Positions 37,464-45,491 of a stretch of DNA of 64,000 bases are shown here, piece by piece (the stretch's first letter is position 1; every line of letters starts with the position of its first letter). Source of the DNA: Lacrimispora defluvii (GTDB taxonomy: Bacteria; Bacillota; Clostridia; Lachnospirales; Lachnospiraceae); contig JAAOXG010000019.1 in NCBI GenBank assembly GCA_013036995.1, positions 1 to 64,000 of the forward strand. Direction: 5' to 3'. Position numbers and translations under genes: made by a program. The notes beneath the pieces were generated by a model that ran no database searches, was not told the DNA's origin, and worked only from the letters and a program-made list of their open reading frames with translations.

Positions 37464-37489
37464 GTACATAAAAAGAAAGGAAATGACAC

Positions 37490-38512
37490 ATGCAGTCAGA
37501 AGAACCTATTATTCAGCTGGTTGGGCTGGGAAAAGAATTTTTTACCTCAAACGGTCCCATTAAAGCATTGGACGATATTAATCTCTCCATTGAACGAGGA
37601 GAGATATTTGGAATTATTGGTTTAAGCGGCGCAGGTAAAAGTACCCTTGTCCGTTGTATCAACTATTTAGAGGTCCCCACATCCGGTGATGTGTTATTTG
37701 AAAATCAGAGTCTGGCAGCCATGAGCCCCAGAAAGCAGAGACGGGCAAGGCAATCCATGGGCATGATTTTTCAGCAGTTTAATTTACTTGCACAAAGGAA
37801 TGTACTGCAGAATGTATGCTTCCCCCTTGAAATAGCCAATGTACCCAAAAAGGAAGCAATAAAAAGATCCATGGAACTGTTGGAGCTGGTTGATTTAAAG
37901 GAACGGGCAAAAGCTTATCCTTCCCAGCTTTCCGGAGGTCAGAAGCAAAGAGTGGCCATCGCAAGAGCCCTTGCCACAAATCCTAAGATTCTTCTTTGTG
38001 ACGAAGCCACCAGTGCCCTGGACCCCAACACAACGAAATCCATACTGGGTCTTTTAAAAGAAATCAATAAAAATATGGGAGTTACCGTTGTAGTGATCAC
38101 CCATGAAATGTCGGTGATAGAAGCGATCTGCGACAGAGTTGCCATCATTGACCAGAGCCACATTGCGGAAGTTGGCTGCGTCGCTGACATCTTTTCCGAA
38201 CCCAAATCCAAGATCGGAAGACAGCTGATTCTGGGAGATGCGGCAGAACAGGCCATACGGTTTGGCAGCAACAGAAGAATCCGCATATCCTTTGACGGAC
38301 GTTCTTCCTTTGAACCGGTTCTTTCCAATATGATACTTGCCTGTAAAGTACCGGTGAACATTATGCATGCGGAAACCCGTGATATCGGTGGAACCGCCAT
38401 GGGTCAGATGGTGATTCAGCTTCCGGAAGAAGAAATTGACCAGAACCGTGTTTTAAATTATTTAAAAACAGCAAAAATTAATTTTGAGGAGGTGAAGGAT
38501 TATGACCTTTGA
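37490..38512 (+). CDS. metN: Methionine ABC transporter ATP-binding protein MetN
   Basis: 340 residues. ATPase core about 8-250: Walker A GLSGAGKST, Q-loop IFQQFNLL, signature LSGGQKQR, Walker B LLCDEATSALDP, H-loop VITHEMSV. The C-terminal NIL domain (about 262-338, beginning RRIRISFDGRSSFEPVLSNM) is the MetN-specific regulatory domain that binds methionine and inhibits transport. AAAGGAAATGACAC precedes the ATG. It overlaps metI by 11 bp. Expression appears governed by the leader peptide attenuator. Confidence 0.96.
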   Translation: MQSEEPIIQLVGLGKEFFTSNGPIKALDDINLSIERGEIFGIIGLSGAGKSTLVRCINYLEVPTSGDVLFENQSLAAMSPRKQRRARQSMGMIFQQFNLLAQRNVLQNVCFPLEIANVPKKEAIKRSMELLELVDLKERAKAYPSQLSGGQKQRVAIARALATNPKILLCDEATSALDPNTTKSILGLLKEINKNMGVTVVVITHEMSVIEAICDRVAIIDQSHIAEVGCVADIFSEPKSKIGRQLILGDAAEQAIRFGSNRRIRISFDGRSSFEPVLSNMILACKVPVNIMHAETRDIGGTAMGQMVIQLPEEEIDQNRVLNYLKTAKINFEEVKDYDL

Positions 38513-39167
38513 TGCTGCAACCATAGCGATGCTGAAATTAGGTGTTTGGGAAACCCTGTTCATGACTTTCACATCATCCTTTTTCGCTTATCTGATCGGA
38601 ATACCCTTAGGAATCATTCTGATTGTTATGGATAAAGACGGAATCTATCCGGTACCCTGGCTTCAGAGAATTCTGGGACTGATCATCAACCTGCTACGAT
38701 CCGTACCTTTTATCATTCTGCTGATTATGGTAATGCCCATTACCAAGATTATAGCTGGAACGACGCTGGGAGCAAAAGCAGTAATCCCTCCTCTGGTAAT
38801 TGCATCTGCACCTTATGTTGCCAGAGTGGTGGAATCTTCCTTTAAGGAAGTGGACGCCGGAGTGATTGAAGCGGCGAAATCCATGGGAGCTTCCGCTATG
38901 CAGATTATCTTAAAAGTGCTTTTACCGGAAGCCAAACCTTCCCTTTTAGTGGGAGCGGCTTTATCCGTTACCACCATCCTTGCTTACTCCGCAATGTCTG
39001 GTTTTGTAGGCGGAGGCGGTCTGGGTGATATCGCCATAAAATATGGTTATTACCGGTATCAGACTGTGATGATGTTTATTACAGTTGCCATTCTTGTTAT
39101 TATTGTCCAGGTAATTCAGGAGGCAGGCATGAAGCTTTCCAGAATGAGTGACAAGCGAATTAAATAG
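38502..39167 (+). CDS. metI: Methionine ABC transporter permease MetI
   Basis: 221 residues, five membrane segments, EAA loop VIEAAKSMGASAMQIILKVLLPEA as in MetI. The ATG lies inside the metN end behind GAGGAGGTGAAGGATT, so the two are translationally coupled. Imports L- and D-methionine with MetN and MetQ. Confidence 0.96.
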   Translation: MTFDAATIAMLKLGVWETLFMTFTSSFFAYLIGIPLGIILIVMDKDGIYPVPWLQRILGLIINLLRSVPFIILLIMVMPITKIIAGTTLGAKAVIPPLVIASAPYVARVVESSFKEVDAGVIEAAKSMGASAMQIILKVLLPEAKPSLLVGAALSVTTILAYSAMSGFVGGGGLGDIAIKYGYYRYQTVMMFITVAILVIIVQVIQEAGMKLSRMSDKRIK

Positions 39168-39213
39168 TAACTGCCACTGGCGTTATTAAATAAATTTTCA
39201 GGAGGAAAACATT

Positions 39214-40116
39214 ATGAAAAAATCTTTTTATGCTTTAACCGCAACCCTGCTTTTGGCAGGAGCACTGACCGGCTGCGCAGGAAGCAAAGAAGCACCGGCT
39301 ACCACTGCAGCAGCAGAGTCCAAAACGGAAACCACTGCAGCTGAGACAAAGGCAGAAACAGAGAGTAAGACAGAGGCTTCCGGCAAGCTGGAGAAAATTG
39401 TGGTAGGAGCAACACCGGCTCCTCATGCAGAGATTTTAAATGCTGCAAAAGATATTTTAAAGGAAAAAGGATATGAGCTGGTAGTGAAGGAGTATACTGA
39501 TTACGTTCAGCCAAACGTAGCGCTTGACTCCGGCGACTTAGACGCCAACTACTTCCAGCATCAGCCATATTTAGATCAGTTTAATCAGGAAAAAGGAACC
39601 GACTTAGTCAGCGCAGGCTCCATTCATTATGAGCCATACGGAATCTATGCAGGAAAGAGCAAATCTCTGGATAGTCTTGCAGATGGAGCACAGATCGCTG
39701 TACCAAATGATGTATCCAATGAAGCAAGAGCATTAAATCTTCTGGCTGACAAAGGACTTATCCAGTTAAAAGAGGGTGTTGGTCTGGAAGCAACCAAGAA
39801 TGACATTGTAAAAAATGATAAGAACTTTAAAATCGTTGAGGTAGAGGCTGCCCAGCTTCCCCGTTCTCTTGGCGATGTAGACATTGCCGTTATTAACGGA
39901 AACTATGCAATTGATGCCGGATTAAAAGTTTCTGATGCACTTGCAGTGGAAGATGCTTCCTCAGCAGCAGCAACCCGTTACAGCAATATCGTTGCAGTCC
40001 GTAAGGGAGATGAAACAAACGAAAAGACAAAAGCTCTCGTTGAAGCATTAACCAGCGATACAGTGAAAAAGTTTATTGAAGATACTTACAACGGAGCGGT
40101 TGTTCCTTCCTTCTAA
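39214..40116 (+). CDS. metQ: Methionine-binding lipoprotein MetQ
   Basis: 300 residues with a lipoprotein signal (LTGCAG, Cys near 20) and a Thr/Ala/Glu-rich linker (about 25-57). NlpA family core: VVGATPAPHAEILNAAKD, ELVVKEYTDYVQPNVAL, DANYFQHQPYLDQFN, IAVPNDVSNEARALNLL and a C-terminal NGAVVPSF. Captures methionine outside the cell for MetNI. Confidence 0.96.
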   Translation: MKKSFYALTATLLLAGALTGCAGSKEAPATTAAAESKTETTAAETKAETESKTEASGKLEKIVVGATPAPHAEILNAAKDILKEKGYELVVKEYTDYVQPNVALDSGDLDANYFQHQPYLDQFNQEKGTDLVSAGSIHYEPYGIYAGKSKSLDSLADGAQIAVPNDVSNEARALNLLADKGLIQLKEGVGLEATKNDIVKNDKNFKIVEVEAAQLPRSLGDVDIAVINGNYAIDAGLKVSDALAVEDASSAAATRYSNIVAVRKGDETNEKTKALVEALTSDTVKKFIEDTYNGAVVPSF

Positions 40117-40142
40117 TAAGTAAATAGGGTTAAAAACCATTG

Positions 40143-40178
40143 TGCAGCAGGGATTAAAAGACCTGCTGCATTTTTTAA
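40143..40178 (+). terminator. Intrinsic terminator of metNIQ
   Basis: TGCAGCAGG/CCTGCTGCA stem (9 bp) followed by TTTTTTAATT. Confidence 0.92.
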
Positions 40179-40205
40179 TTGTGCAAATTGAAAGAAAAAC
40201 TTCAT

Positions 40206-40234
40206 TTTACATACAATGGAAAATAATGTATAAT
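40206..40234 (+). promoter_or_regulatory. Promoter of the DUF4190-DUF975 pair
   Basis: TTTACA (40206-40211), 17-bp spacer, TATAAT (40229-40234). Confidence 0.8.
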
Positions 40235-40267
40235 GCCTTTATTATGAAAAAAAGGAGATGATAATTC

Positions 40268-40591
40268 ATGGATCAGGATAATCAAATGAATTTGGATGAT
40301 CTTTCTACATACCAACTGCCGCTGAGGAGTAAACAGAATAATATGGCACTTGCCTCACTGATAATGGGAATTATCGGAATAGTCACATCCTGCTGTTGTT
40401 TCGGAGGCCTTATCTTTGGAAGTCTGGGAATTGTATTCGCCCTGCTTTCCAAGACCCAGGATCGTTTTGAAGGAAATGCAGTGGCAGGACTGATTACGTC
40501 TATCATTGGTCTGGTATTTACTGCAATTGTGTTTATTCTGTTTGTAGGATCGGGACTGATGGAGGAACTTGCTGCAGGAGGTGCATTTTAG
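40268..40591 (+). CDS. DUF4190-like small membrane protein
   Basis: 107 residues with two membrane segments (about 28-58 and 70-97) separated by SKTQDRFEGNAVAGL, the usual DUF4190 pattern (NMALASLIMGIIGIV ... GLITSIIGLV). Function unknown. Its stop shares one base with the start of the DUF975 gene, so they are co-translated. Confidence 0.75.
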   Translation: MDQDNQMNLDDLSTYQLPLRSKQNNMALASLIMGIIGIVTSCCCFGGLIFGSLGIVFALLSKTQDRFEGNAVAGLITSIIGLVFTAIVFILFVGSGLMEELAAGGAF

Positions 40592-41415
40592 TGAAAATTT
40601 CATCAAGAGAATTGAAAAAACGTGCAAAGCAGAAATTGCAGGGCAATTACGGACTCTGCGTCGGCGTTCAGTTAATTATAAACGCTATCGTATCAATCGT
40701 TTTAGTAATCATGTTTTTTGCAGGCCTGATCGCCGGAATTCTGGGATCTGGCAGTATATACGGATTGAGAGGCAATATGGCGGAATATATTATCATCATA
40801 GCAATTGTAGTGGTATCCATGATACTTATGGTTGTTCTTACGTCTCTGTTTACACCTGGAACCTTAAAGATCTATTTAAATATCAGTGAGAATAAACCGG
40901 CACATATTTCAGATCTGCTTTATGGTTTTAAAAACAAGCCCCATAAATTTATTGGTCTGAATCTGATCTTATTCCTGATTGCGATGGTTTGGTCCATTCC
41001 TTATTATGTAGTACTGGTGGTGGCCGAAATTACAAATTATATACCGGTTATGATCGTTCTCCTGATTATTACCTATCTGCTGCTTTTAATCGGAGTTACG
41101 ATCACATCTTTGTATTTGGCCCAGGCTGCATTTATATTTGTGGAAGCGCCGGATAAAGGGATTTTCAGATGTTTAAAAGAGAGTGCAGAGATGATGAAAG
41201 GGCACAAGGGCAGTCTTTTCTATATTAATCTAAGCTTTATGGGACTGATCCTCCTTGGCTATTGCTCTTTTGGAATCGCATATCTTTGGATTTTGCCGTA
41301 TATGTACGCAACATTAACGGAATACTATAATGAACTGAAGCCGAAGATGATTTTAGATCCTGAAGTGTATCTTTGCGATTCTTCTTATGAATCCCTTAAG
41401 AAACAGGAATTTTGA
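40591..41415 (+). CDS. DUF975 family membrane protein
   Basis: 274 residues, GTG start behind AGGAGGTGCATTTTA. The N terminus MKISSRELKKRAKQKLQGNY is the DUF975 hallmark; about six membrane helices; SAEMMKGHKGSLFYINLSF near 205-225 is also typical. Function unknown; family members are common in Firmicutes. Paired with the DUF4190 gene. Confidence 0.85.
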   Translation: MKISSRELKKRAKQKLQGNYGLCVGVQLIINAIVSIVLVIMFFAGLIAGILGSGSIYGLRGNMAEYIIIIAIVVVSMILMVVLTSLFTPGTLKIYLNISENKPAHISDLLYGFKNKPHKFIGLNLILFLIAMVWSIPYYVVLVVAEITNYIPVMIVLLIITYLLLLIGVTITSLYLAQAAFIFVEAPDKGIFRCLKESAEMMKGHKGSLFYINLSFMGLILLGYCSFGIAYLWILPYMYATLTEYYNELKPKMILDPEVYLCDSSYESLKKQEF

Positions 41416-41474
41416 TTTGAAACCGTGTCACAGGATTTGCATGCGCATAGAATACACTATAGGAGGTGTGTCTT

Positions 41475-41735
41475 ATGCGCATTTGCGATCTGAAGCAAAA
41501 AGAAGTGATTAATATCTGCGACTGCAGACGTCTTGGTTTTGTAGGAGACGTGGATTTTGATATGGAAACCGGCTGTCTGCTGGCTATCATTGTGCCAGGT
41601 CCCGGATGCTTTTGCGGCTTTCTGGTACGGGAGCGAGAATACGTAATTCCATTTTGTGATATCAGACAGGTAGGTCCTGATATCATACTGGTTAACGTAG
41701 ATTTGGAAAAAGCAACGGAAAAATGCGGTATTTAA
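41475..41735 (+). CDS. YlmC/YmxH family sporulation-associated protein
   Basis: 86 residues of PRC-barrel type from the ATG at 41475 (AGGAGGTG site); the ATG 9 bases upstream lies too close to that site. LKQKEVINICDCRRLGFVGDVDFD and the IPFCDIRQVGPDIILV end match YlmC/YmxH. The family is tied to sporulating Firmicutes; molecular role unknown. AATACACT at 41451-41458 resembles a sigma-E -10 but no matching -35 was seen. Confidence 0.85.
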   Translation: MRICDLKQKEVINICDCRRLGFVGDVDFDMETGCLLAIIVPGPGCFCGFLVREREYVIPFCDIRQVGPDIILVNVDLEKATEKCGI

Positions 41736-41821
41736 TGGAAGATGGGCTTGCGAATCTAAGGATTGTAAGTTATGATATACATAATAAAAGTTACAGTCCG
41801 AAAGACAGGAGGATCCGAGGC

Positions 41822-42274
41822 GTGAAATGTCCATTTTGCAACGAGGCAGATACAAAGGTCATTGATTCCAGACCGGCAGACGACAACAGTTCGATCAGAC
41901 GCCGCAGACAATGTGAAAAGTGCGGGAAAAGGTTTACCACTTATGAAAAGCTGGAAACCATGCCGCTTATGGTTATAAAAAAAGATAATTCCAGAGAGGT
42001 TTATGACCGATCCAAGATAGAATCAGGAATTCTTCACTCCTGCCACAAAAGACCGGTTTCTTCCCAGCAGATTGCTGCCATGGTAGATGAGATAGAAACC
42101 CAGGTATTTAACAGGGAGGAAAAAGAAGTAGAAAGCACCGTCATCGGAGAGCTGGTTATGAAAAAGCTTCAGGAAGTGGATGAGGTGGCATATGTTAGAT
42201 TTGCCTCTGTTTACAGAGAGTTTAAAGATGTGAATACCTTTATGGAAGAAATAGGAAAATTATTAAAGAAATAG
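41822..42274 (+). CDS. nrdR: Transcriptional repressor NrdR
   Basis: Zinc-ribbon/ATP-cone repressor of ribonucleotide reductase genes, responding to dATP/ATP. 150 residues from the GTG at 41822 (AGGAGG 9 bases upstream), the exact usual length. Zinc ribbon CPFC ... CEKCGKRFTTYE (Cys residues near 3, 6, 31, 34) and an ATP-cone from about 49 (MVIKKDNSREVYDRSKIESGIL). A longer upstream reading is rejected because homologues begin MKCPFC. Probable target: nrdDG at 49.4 kb in this window, which has two NrdR boxes. Confidence 0.96.
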   Translation: MKCPFCNEADTKVIDSRPADDNSSIRRRRQCEKCGKRFTTYEKLETMPLMVIKKDNSREVYDRSKIESGILHSCHKRPVSSQQIAAMVDEIETQVFNREEKEVESTVIGELVMKKLQEVDEVAYVRFASVYREFKDVNTFMEEIGKLLKK

Positions 42275-42281
42275 GAGAGCC

Positions 42282-42791
42282 ATGTTTCAGAAATTTTATC
42301 CAGATGAAGACGTAAATTCCACGTATGAAATACCCTTTGAGGATTTCTATAAAAAAGGAATCAGGGGTATTATTTTTGATATTGACAATACCCTTGTTCC
42401 CCATGGGGCGCCGGCGGACAACCGGGCAAAGAAGATGTTTTTAAGGCTTCATGATCTGGGAATGGAAACCTGTCTTTTATCCAACAACAAAGAACCGAGA
42501 GTATCTGCTTTCGCTAAGGATACAGGCAGTCTTAATTATATTTTCAAAGGAAGAAAACCTGGAGTGGAAGGGTATCAGCGGGCCATGAAGCTTATGGGTA
42601 CCAATTCTTCCAATACAATTTTTGTAGGAGACCAGCTTTTTACCGATGTGTTTGGAGCAAAGAGGGCAGGGATCTACAGCATTCTGGTCAGCCGGATCCA
42701 TCCAAAAGAAGAGATTCAGATCAGACTTAAAAGGATGCTGGAATTCGTTGTTCTGCATTTTTACCGTAAAGATAAAAAAAGAAACATTTAA
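42282..42791 (+). CDS. yqeG: YqeG family HAD IIIA-type phosphatase
   Basis: 169 residues. HAD motif I FDIDNTLVPHG (two catalytic Asp near 33 and 35), motif II LLSNN, motif III Lys in GRKPG, motif IV FVGDQLFTDVFGA. YqeG phosphatases are conserved in Firmicutes, with unsettled substrate. It follows nrdR by 7 bp. Confidence 0.92.
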   Translation: MFQKFYPDEDVNSTYEIPFEDFYKKGIRGIIFDIDNTLVPHGAPADNRAKKMFLRLHDLGMETCLLSNNKEPRVSAFAKDTGSLNYIFKGRKPGVEGYQRAMKLMGTNSSNTIFVGDQLFTDVFGAKRAGIYSILVSRIHPKEEIQIRLKRMLEFVVLHFYRKDKKRNI

Positions 42792-42939
42792 AAAGCAGCT
42801 GAGTGGAACGACGGGTAGATTTAATCTTTTCCGGTTATAATACCTGATGAGAAAATTGTTCTCCTGGACATGCAGATCTCTTTTTTTAGTTACAATTGAT
42901 TATATCGCTAAGAAAAAAGGAGATATTTGCAAAAAACGG

Positions 42940-42968
42940 TTGAAAATGAATTTATTTTAGTATAGAAT
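42940..42968 (+). promoter_or_regulatory. Promoter of efp
   Basis: TTGAAA (42940-42945), 17-bp spacer, TAGAAT (42963-42968). The rest of the 217-bp gap before efp shows only short A/T-rich stretches and one TATAAT (42836-42841) without a -35. Confidence 0.65.
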
Positions 42969-43008
42969 ATAAAAGGTTAAGAAGAGAATTCAAGGAGGAA
43001 TATCATTT

Positions 43009-43566
43009 ATGATATCAGCGGGTGATTTTAGAAACGGTATCACATTGGAGATCGATGGTACTGTATATCAGATTATGGAGTTTCAGCACGTGAAACCTGG
43101 TAAAGGTGCTGCTTTCGTAAGAACTAAGATTAAAGATGTGGTAAACGGCGGCGTTGTAGAGCGCACATTCCGCCCGACAGAGAAGTTTCCCCAGGCAAGA
43201 ATCGACAGAGTAGACATGCAGTATCTGTATGCCGATGGAGATCTTCATAACTTTATGGATACCAGCAGCTATGAGCAGGTTGCATTAAGCAATGATGTCA
43301 TTGGAGATGCATTAAAGTTTGTGAAAGAGAATGATTCAGTAAAGGTATGCTCTTACAATGGTAAGGTATATTCCGTAGAGCCTCCGTTATTTGTGGAACT
43401 GGTTATTACTGATACAGAGCCAGGATTTAAGGGTGATACTGCTCAGGGAGCAACCAAACCAGCTACCGTAGAAACCGGTGCAGTGGTTTACGTACCTTTA
43501 TTTGTTGAACAGGGTGATAAGATTAAGATTGATACACGTACAGGTGAATACCTGTCCAGAGTTTAA
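43009..43566 (+). CDS. efp: Elongation factor P
   Basis: 185 residues. Relieves ribosome stalling at polyproline. KOW-like N domain with the tip loop KPGKGAAF, in which Lys32 is the usual modification site, then two OB domains and the C-terminal [17 protein letters not shown] signature. Site CAAGGAGGAATATC. Confidence 0.97.
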   Translation: MISAGDFRNGITLEIDGTVYQIMEFQHVKPGKGAAFVRTKIKDVVNGGVVERTFRPTEKFPQARIDRVDMQYLYADGDLHNFMDTSSYEQVALSNDVIGDALKFVKENDSVKVCSYNGKVYSVEPPLFVELVITDTEPGFKGDTAQGATKPATVETGAVVYVPLFVEQGDKIKIDTRTGEYLSRV

Positions 43567-43573
43567 TCAGTTA

Positions 43574-43602
43574 AAAAGGGCCGGGATATCCGGTCTTTTT
43601 TT
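43574..43602 (+). terminator. Intrinsic terminator of efp
   Basis: AAAGGGCCGG and CCGGTCTTT pair with a one-base bulge; followed by TTTTTTT. Confidence 0.88.
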
Positions 43603-43620
43603 CTTTCTGCCTTAAATGGT

Positions 43621-43649
43621 TTGATTTTTTTTTGTACTTGTAATATAAT
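43621..43649 (+). promoter_or_regulatory. Promoter of argS
   Basis: TTGATT (43621-43626), 17-bp spacer, TATAAT (43644-43649). No T-box precedes argS. Confidence 0.7.
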
Positions 43650-43700
43650 TGTTATTTAGCTTAGAAATTTCTGGAATAGAAAAAGGAGATCATAAAACCG

Positions 43701-45470
43701 ATGAAGAAGATTCTTGATTTAATTACGGCAGAGATGAAGACAGCTTTTGCAGATAGCGGATACGATGAAATTTATGCAAAGGTGACTTTATCCAACCGTC
43801 CGGATCTTTGCGAGTACCAGTGCAACGGAGCCATGGCGGCAGCCAAAGCTTATAAAAAGAAACCGTTTGATATCGCATCGGAAGTGGTGTCAAAACTTTT
43901 AACAAGTCACGCTTTTGAAACTGTGGAAGCGGTGATGCCTGGATTTATTAACTTAAAGATCAATGCCGGTTATCTGGCAGAATATATGAACAAAATGGCA
44001 GGAGAGGACCAGTGCGGCTGTGAAAAAACAGATGAGCCTATGACCATTGTGGTAGATTACGGTGGCGCCAATGTGGCAAAGCCTCTTCATGTAGGTCACC
44101 TGCGTTCTGCTGTTATTGGAGAAAGCATTAAGCGTATGGGGCGTTTTCTGGGACATAACATCATCGGTGATGTTCATCTGGGTGACTGGGGTCTTCAGAT
44201 GGGTCTGATTATAGAAGAATTAAGAGACAGAAAGCCGGAACTTCCTTACTTTGATGAATCATTTAAAGGTGAATATCCAAAAGATGCCCCTTTTACCATC
44301 ACAGAGTTAGAAGAGATTTATCCGGCGGCCAGCTTAAAATCCAAAGAGGATGAATCATTCAGTAAAAGAGCCCATGAAGCAACCTTAAAGCTGCAAAATG
44401 GATATGCTCCCTATCGTGCCATCTGGCAGCATATTATTCATGTTTCCGTGGCTGATTTAAAGATGAATTACGGCAGCCTCAATGTCACCTTTGATTTATG
44501 GAAGGGTGAAAGCGATGCAGAGCCTTACATTCCCCAGGTTATTCAGGAACTGACCGAAAAAGGACTTGCCTATGAAAGTCAGGGCGCCCTTGTAGTTGAT
44601 GTGGCTATGGAGGGGGATTCCAAGGAACTGCCTCCATGTATTATCAGAAAGTCCGACGGAGCAGCGTTATACTCCACCTCTGATCTTGGCACTATTATTG
44701 AAAGAGAGAAAGAGATAAAGCCGGACTGGTATATTTATGTAACAGACAAACGTCAGGAACTTCATTTTACCCAGGTGTTCCGTGTGGCAAAAAAAGCAGG
44801 CTTTGTTCAAGCTGATAAAAAGATGTCTCATCTTGCCTTTGGCACCATGAACGGCAAAGACGGAAAACCATTTAAGACAAGAGACGGAGGTGTGCTGCGT
44901 CTGGAAACTCTGATTTCCGATATCAGCCAGGCCGCCTATGAAAAGATTATGGAGAACCGTTCTGTTTCCGAGGAAGAAGCAAGAGAGACTTCTAAAATCG
45001 TGGGCATGGCAGCTTTAAAATACGGGGATTTATCCAATCAGGCTGCCAAGGATTATATCTTTGATATGGACCGGTTCGTATCCTTTGAAGGAAATACAGG
45101 TCCCTACATCCTCTATACCATTGTACGTATCAAATCCATTCTGGCAAAGTACCAGACTTTGGATGATAAGTATCAGGGAGAGGAAAGAATTCTTCCCGCT
45201 GCCTCAGATGCAGAAAAAGATTTAATGCTCCAGCTGTCCAGATACAATGAAGTGGCAGAAAGCTCTTTCCTGGAGCTGGCTCCTCATAAAATATGCCAGT
45301 ATGTCTATGAATTAGCCAATTCATTTAATCGCTTCTATCATGATACAAAGATCATTTCAGAAGAGAATAAAGAACAGCAGGCCTCATGGATCGGTCTCAT
45401 TCGTCTGGCAAAGGATGTGCTGAATGGCTGCATTGGAGTACTTGGTATTGAAGCACCGGAACGTATGTAA
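43701..45470 (+). CDS. argS: Arginyl-tRNA synthetase
   Basis: Class I synthetase that charges tRNA-Arg. 589 residues. N-terminal additional domain about 1-105 recognises tRNA; HIGH motif HVGHLRS at 130-136; the KMSKS equivalent is the degenerate GKPFKTRDGG typical of ArgRS; C-terminal anticodon-binding DALR domain with YILYTIVRIKSIL and the last residues ERM. The short-form type found in clostridia. Confidence 0.97.
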   Translation: MKKILDLITAEMKTAFADSGYDEIYAKVTLSNRPDLCEYQCNGAMAAAKAYKKKPFDIASEVVSKLLTSHAFETVEAVMPGFINLKINAGYLAEYMNKMAGEDQCGCEKTDEPMTIVVDYGGANVAKPLHVGHLRSAVIGESIKRMGRFLGHNIIGDVHLGDWGLQMGLIIEELRDRKPELPYFDESFKGEYPKDAPFTITELEEIYPAASLKSKEDESFSKRAHEATLKLQNGYAPYRAIWQHIIHVSVADLKMNYGSLNVTFDLWKGESDAEPYIPQVIQELTEKGLAYESQGALVVDVAMEGDSKELPPCIIRKSDGAALYSTSDLGTIIEREKEIKPDWYIYVTDKRQELHFTQVFRVAKKAGFVQADKKMSHLAFGTMNGKDGKPFKTRDGGVLRLETLISDISQAAYEKIMENRSVSEEEARETSKIVGMAALKYGDLSNQAAKDYIFDMDRFVSFEGNTGPYILYTIVRIKSILAKYQTLDDKYQGEERILPAASDAEKDLMLQLSRYNEVAESSFLELAPHKICQYVYELANSFNRFYHDTKIISEENKEQQASWIGLIRLAKDVLNGCIGVLGIEAPERM

Positions 45471-45491
45471 ATGGAACGGATGTGAGGGGTT

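Noticed and set aside
37155-37489. SAM riboswitch or Met T-box before metN
   Set aside because: Looked for the S-box core and for the AAGGTGG/TGGNACCGCG T-box motif; neither is present. Only the leader peptide and terminator are supported.
37389-37625. 78-residue ORF overlapping the metN start
   Set aside because: It runs through the terminator hairpin and overlaps metN in another frame, with no ribosome site; the true upstream ORF is the Met-rich leader at 37272.
41723-41821. Longer NrdR reading overlapping the ylmC end
   Set aside because: Homologues begin at the zinc ribbon MKCPFC; GTG 41822 has AGGAGG and gives the usual 150 residues.
42792-43008. Short TTG ORF and other signals in the yqeG-efp gap
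   Set aside because: The 12-codon TTG reading overlaps the efp promoter, and the remaining sequence shows no conserved structure; only the promoter at 42940-42968 is supported.
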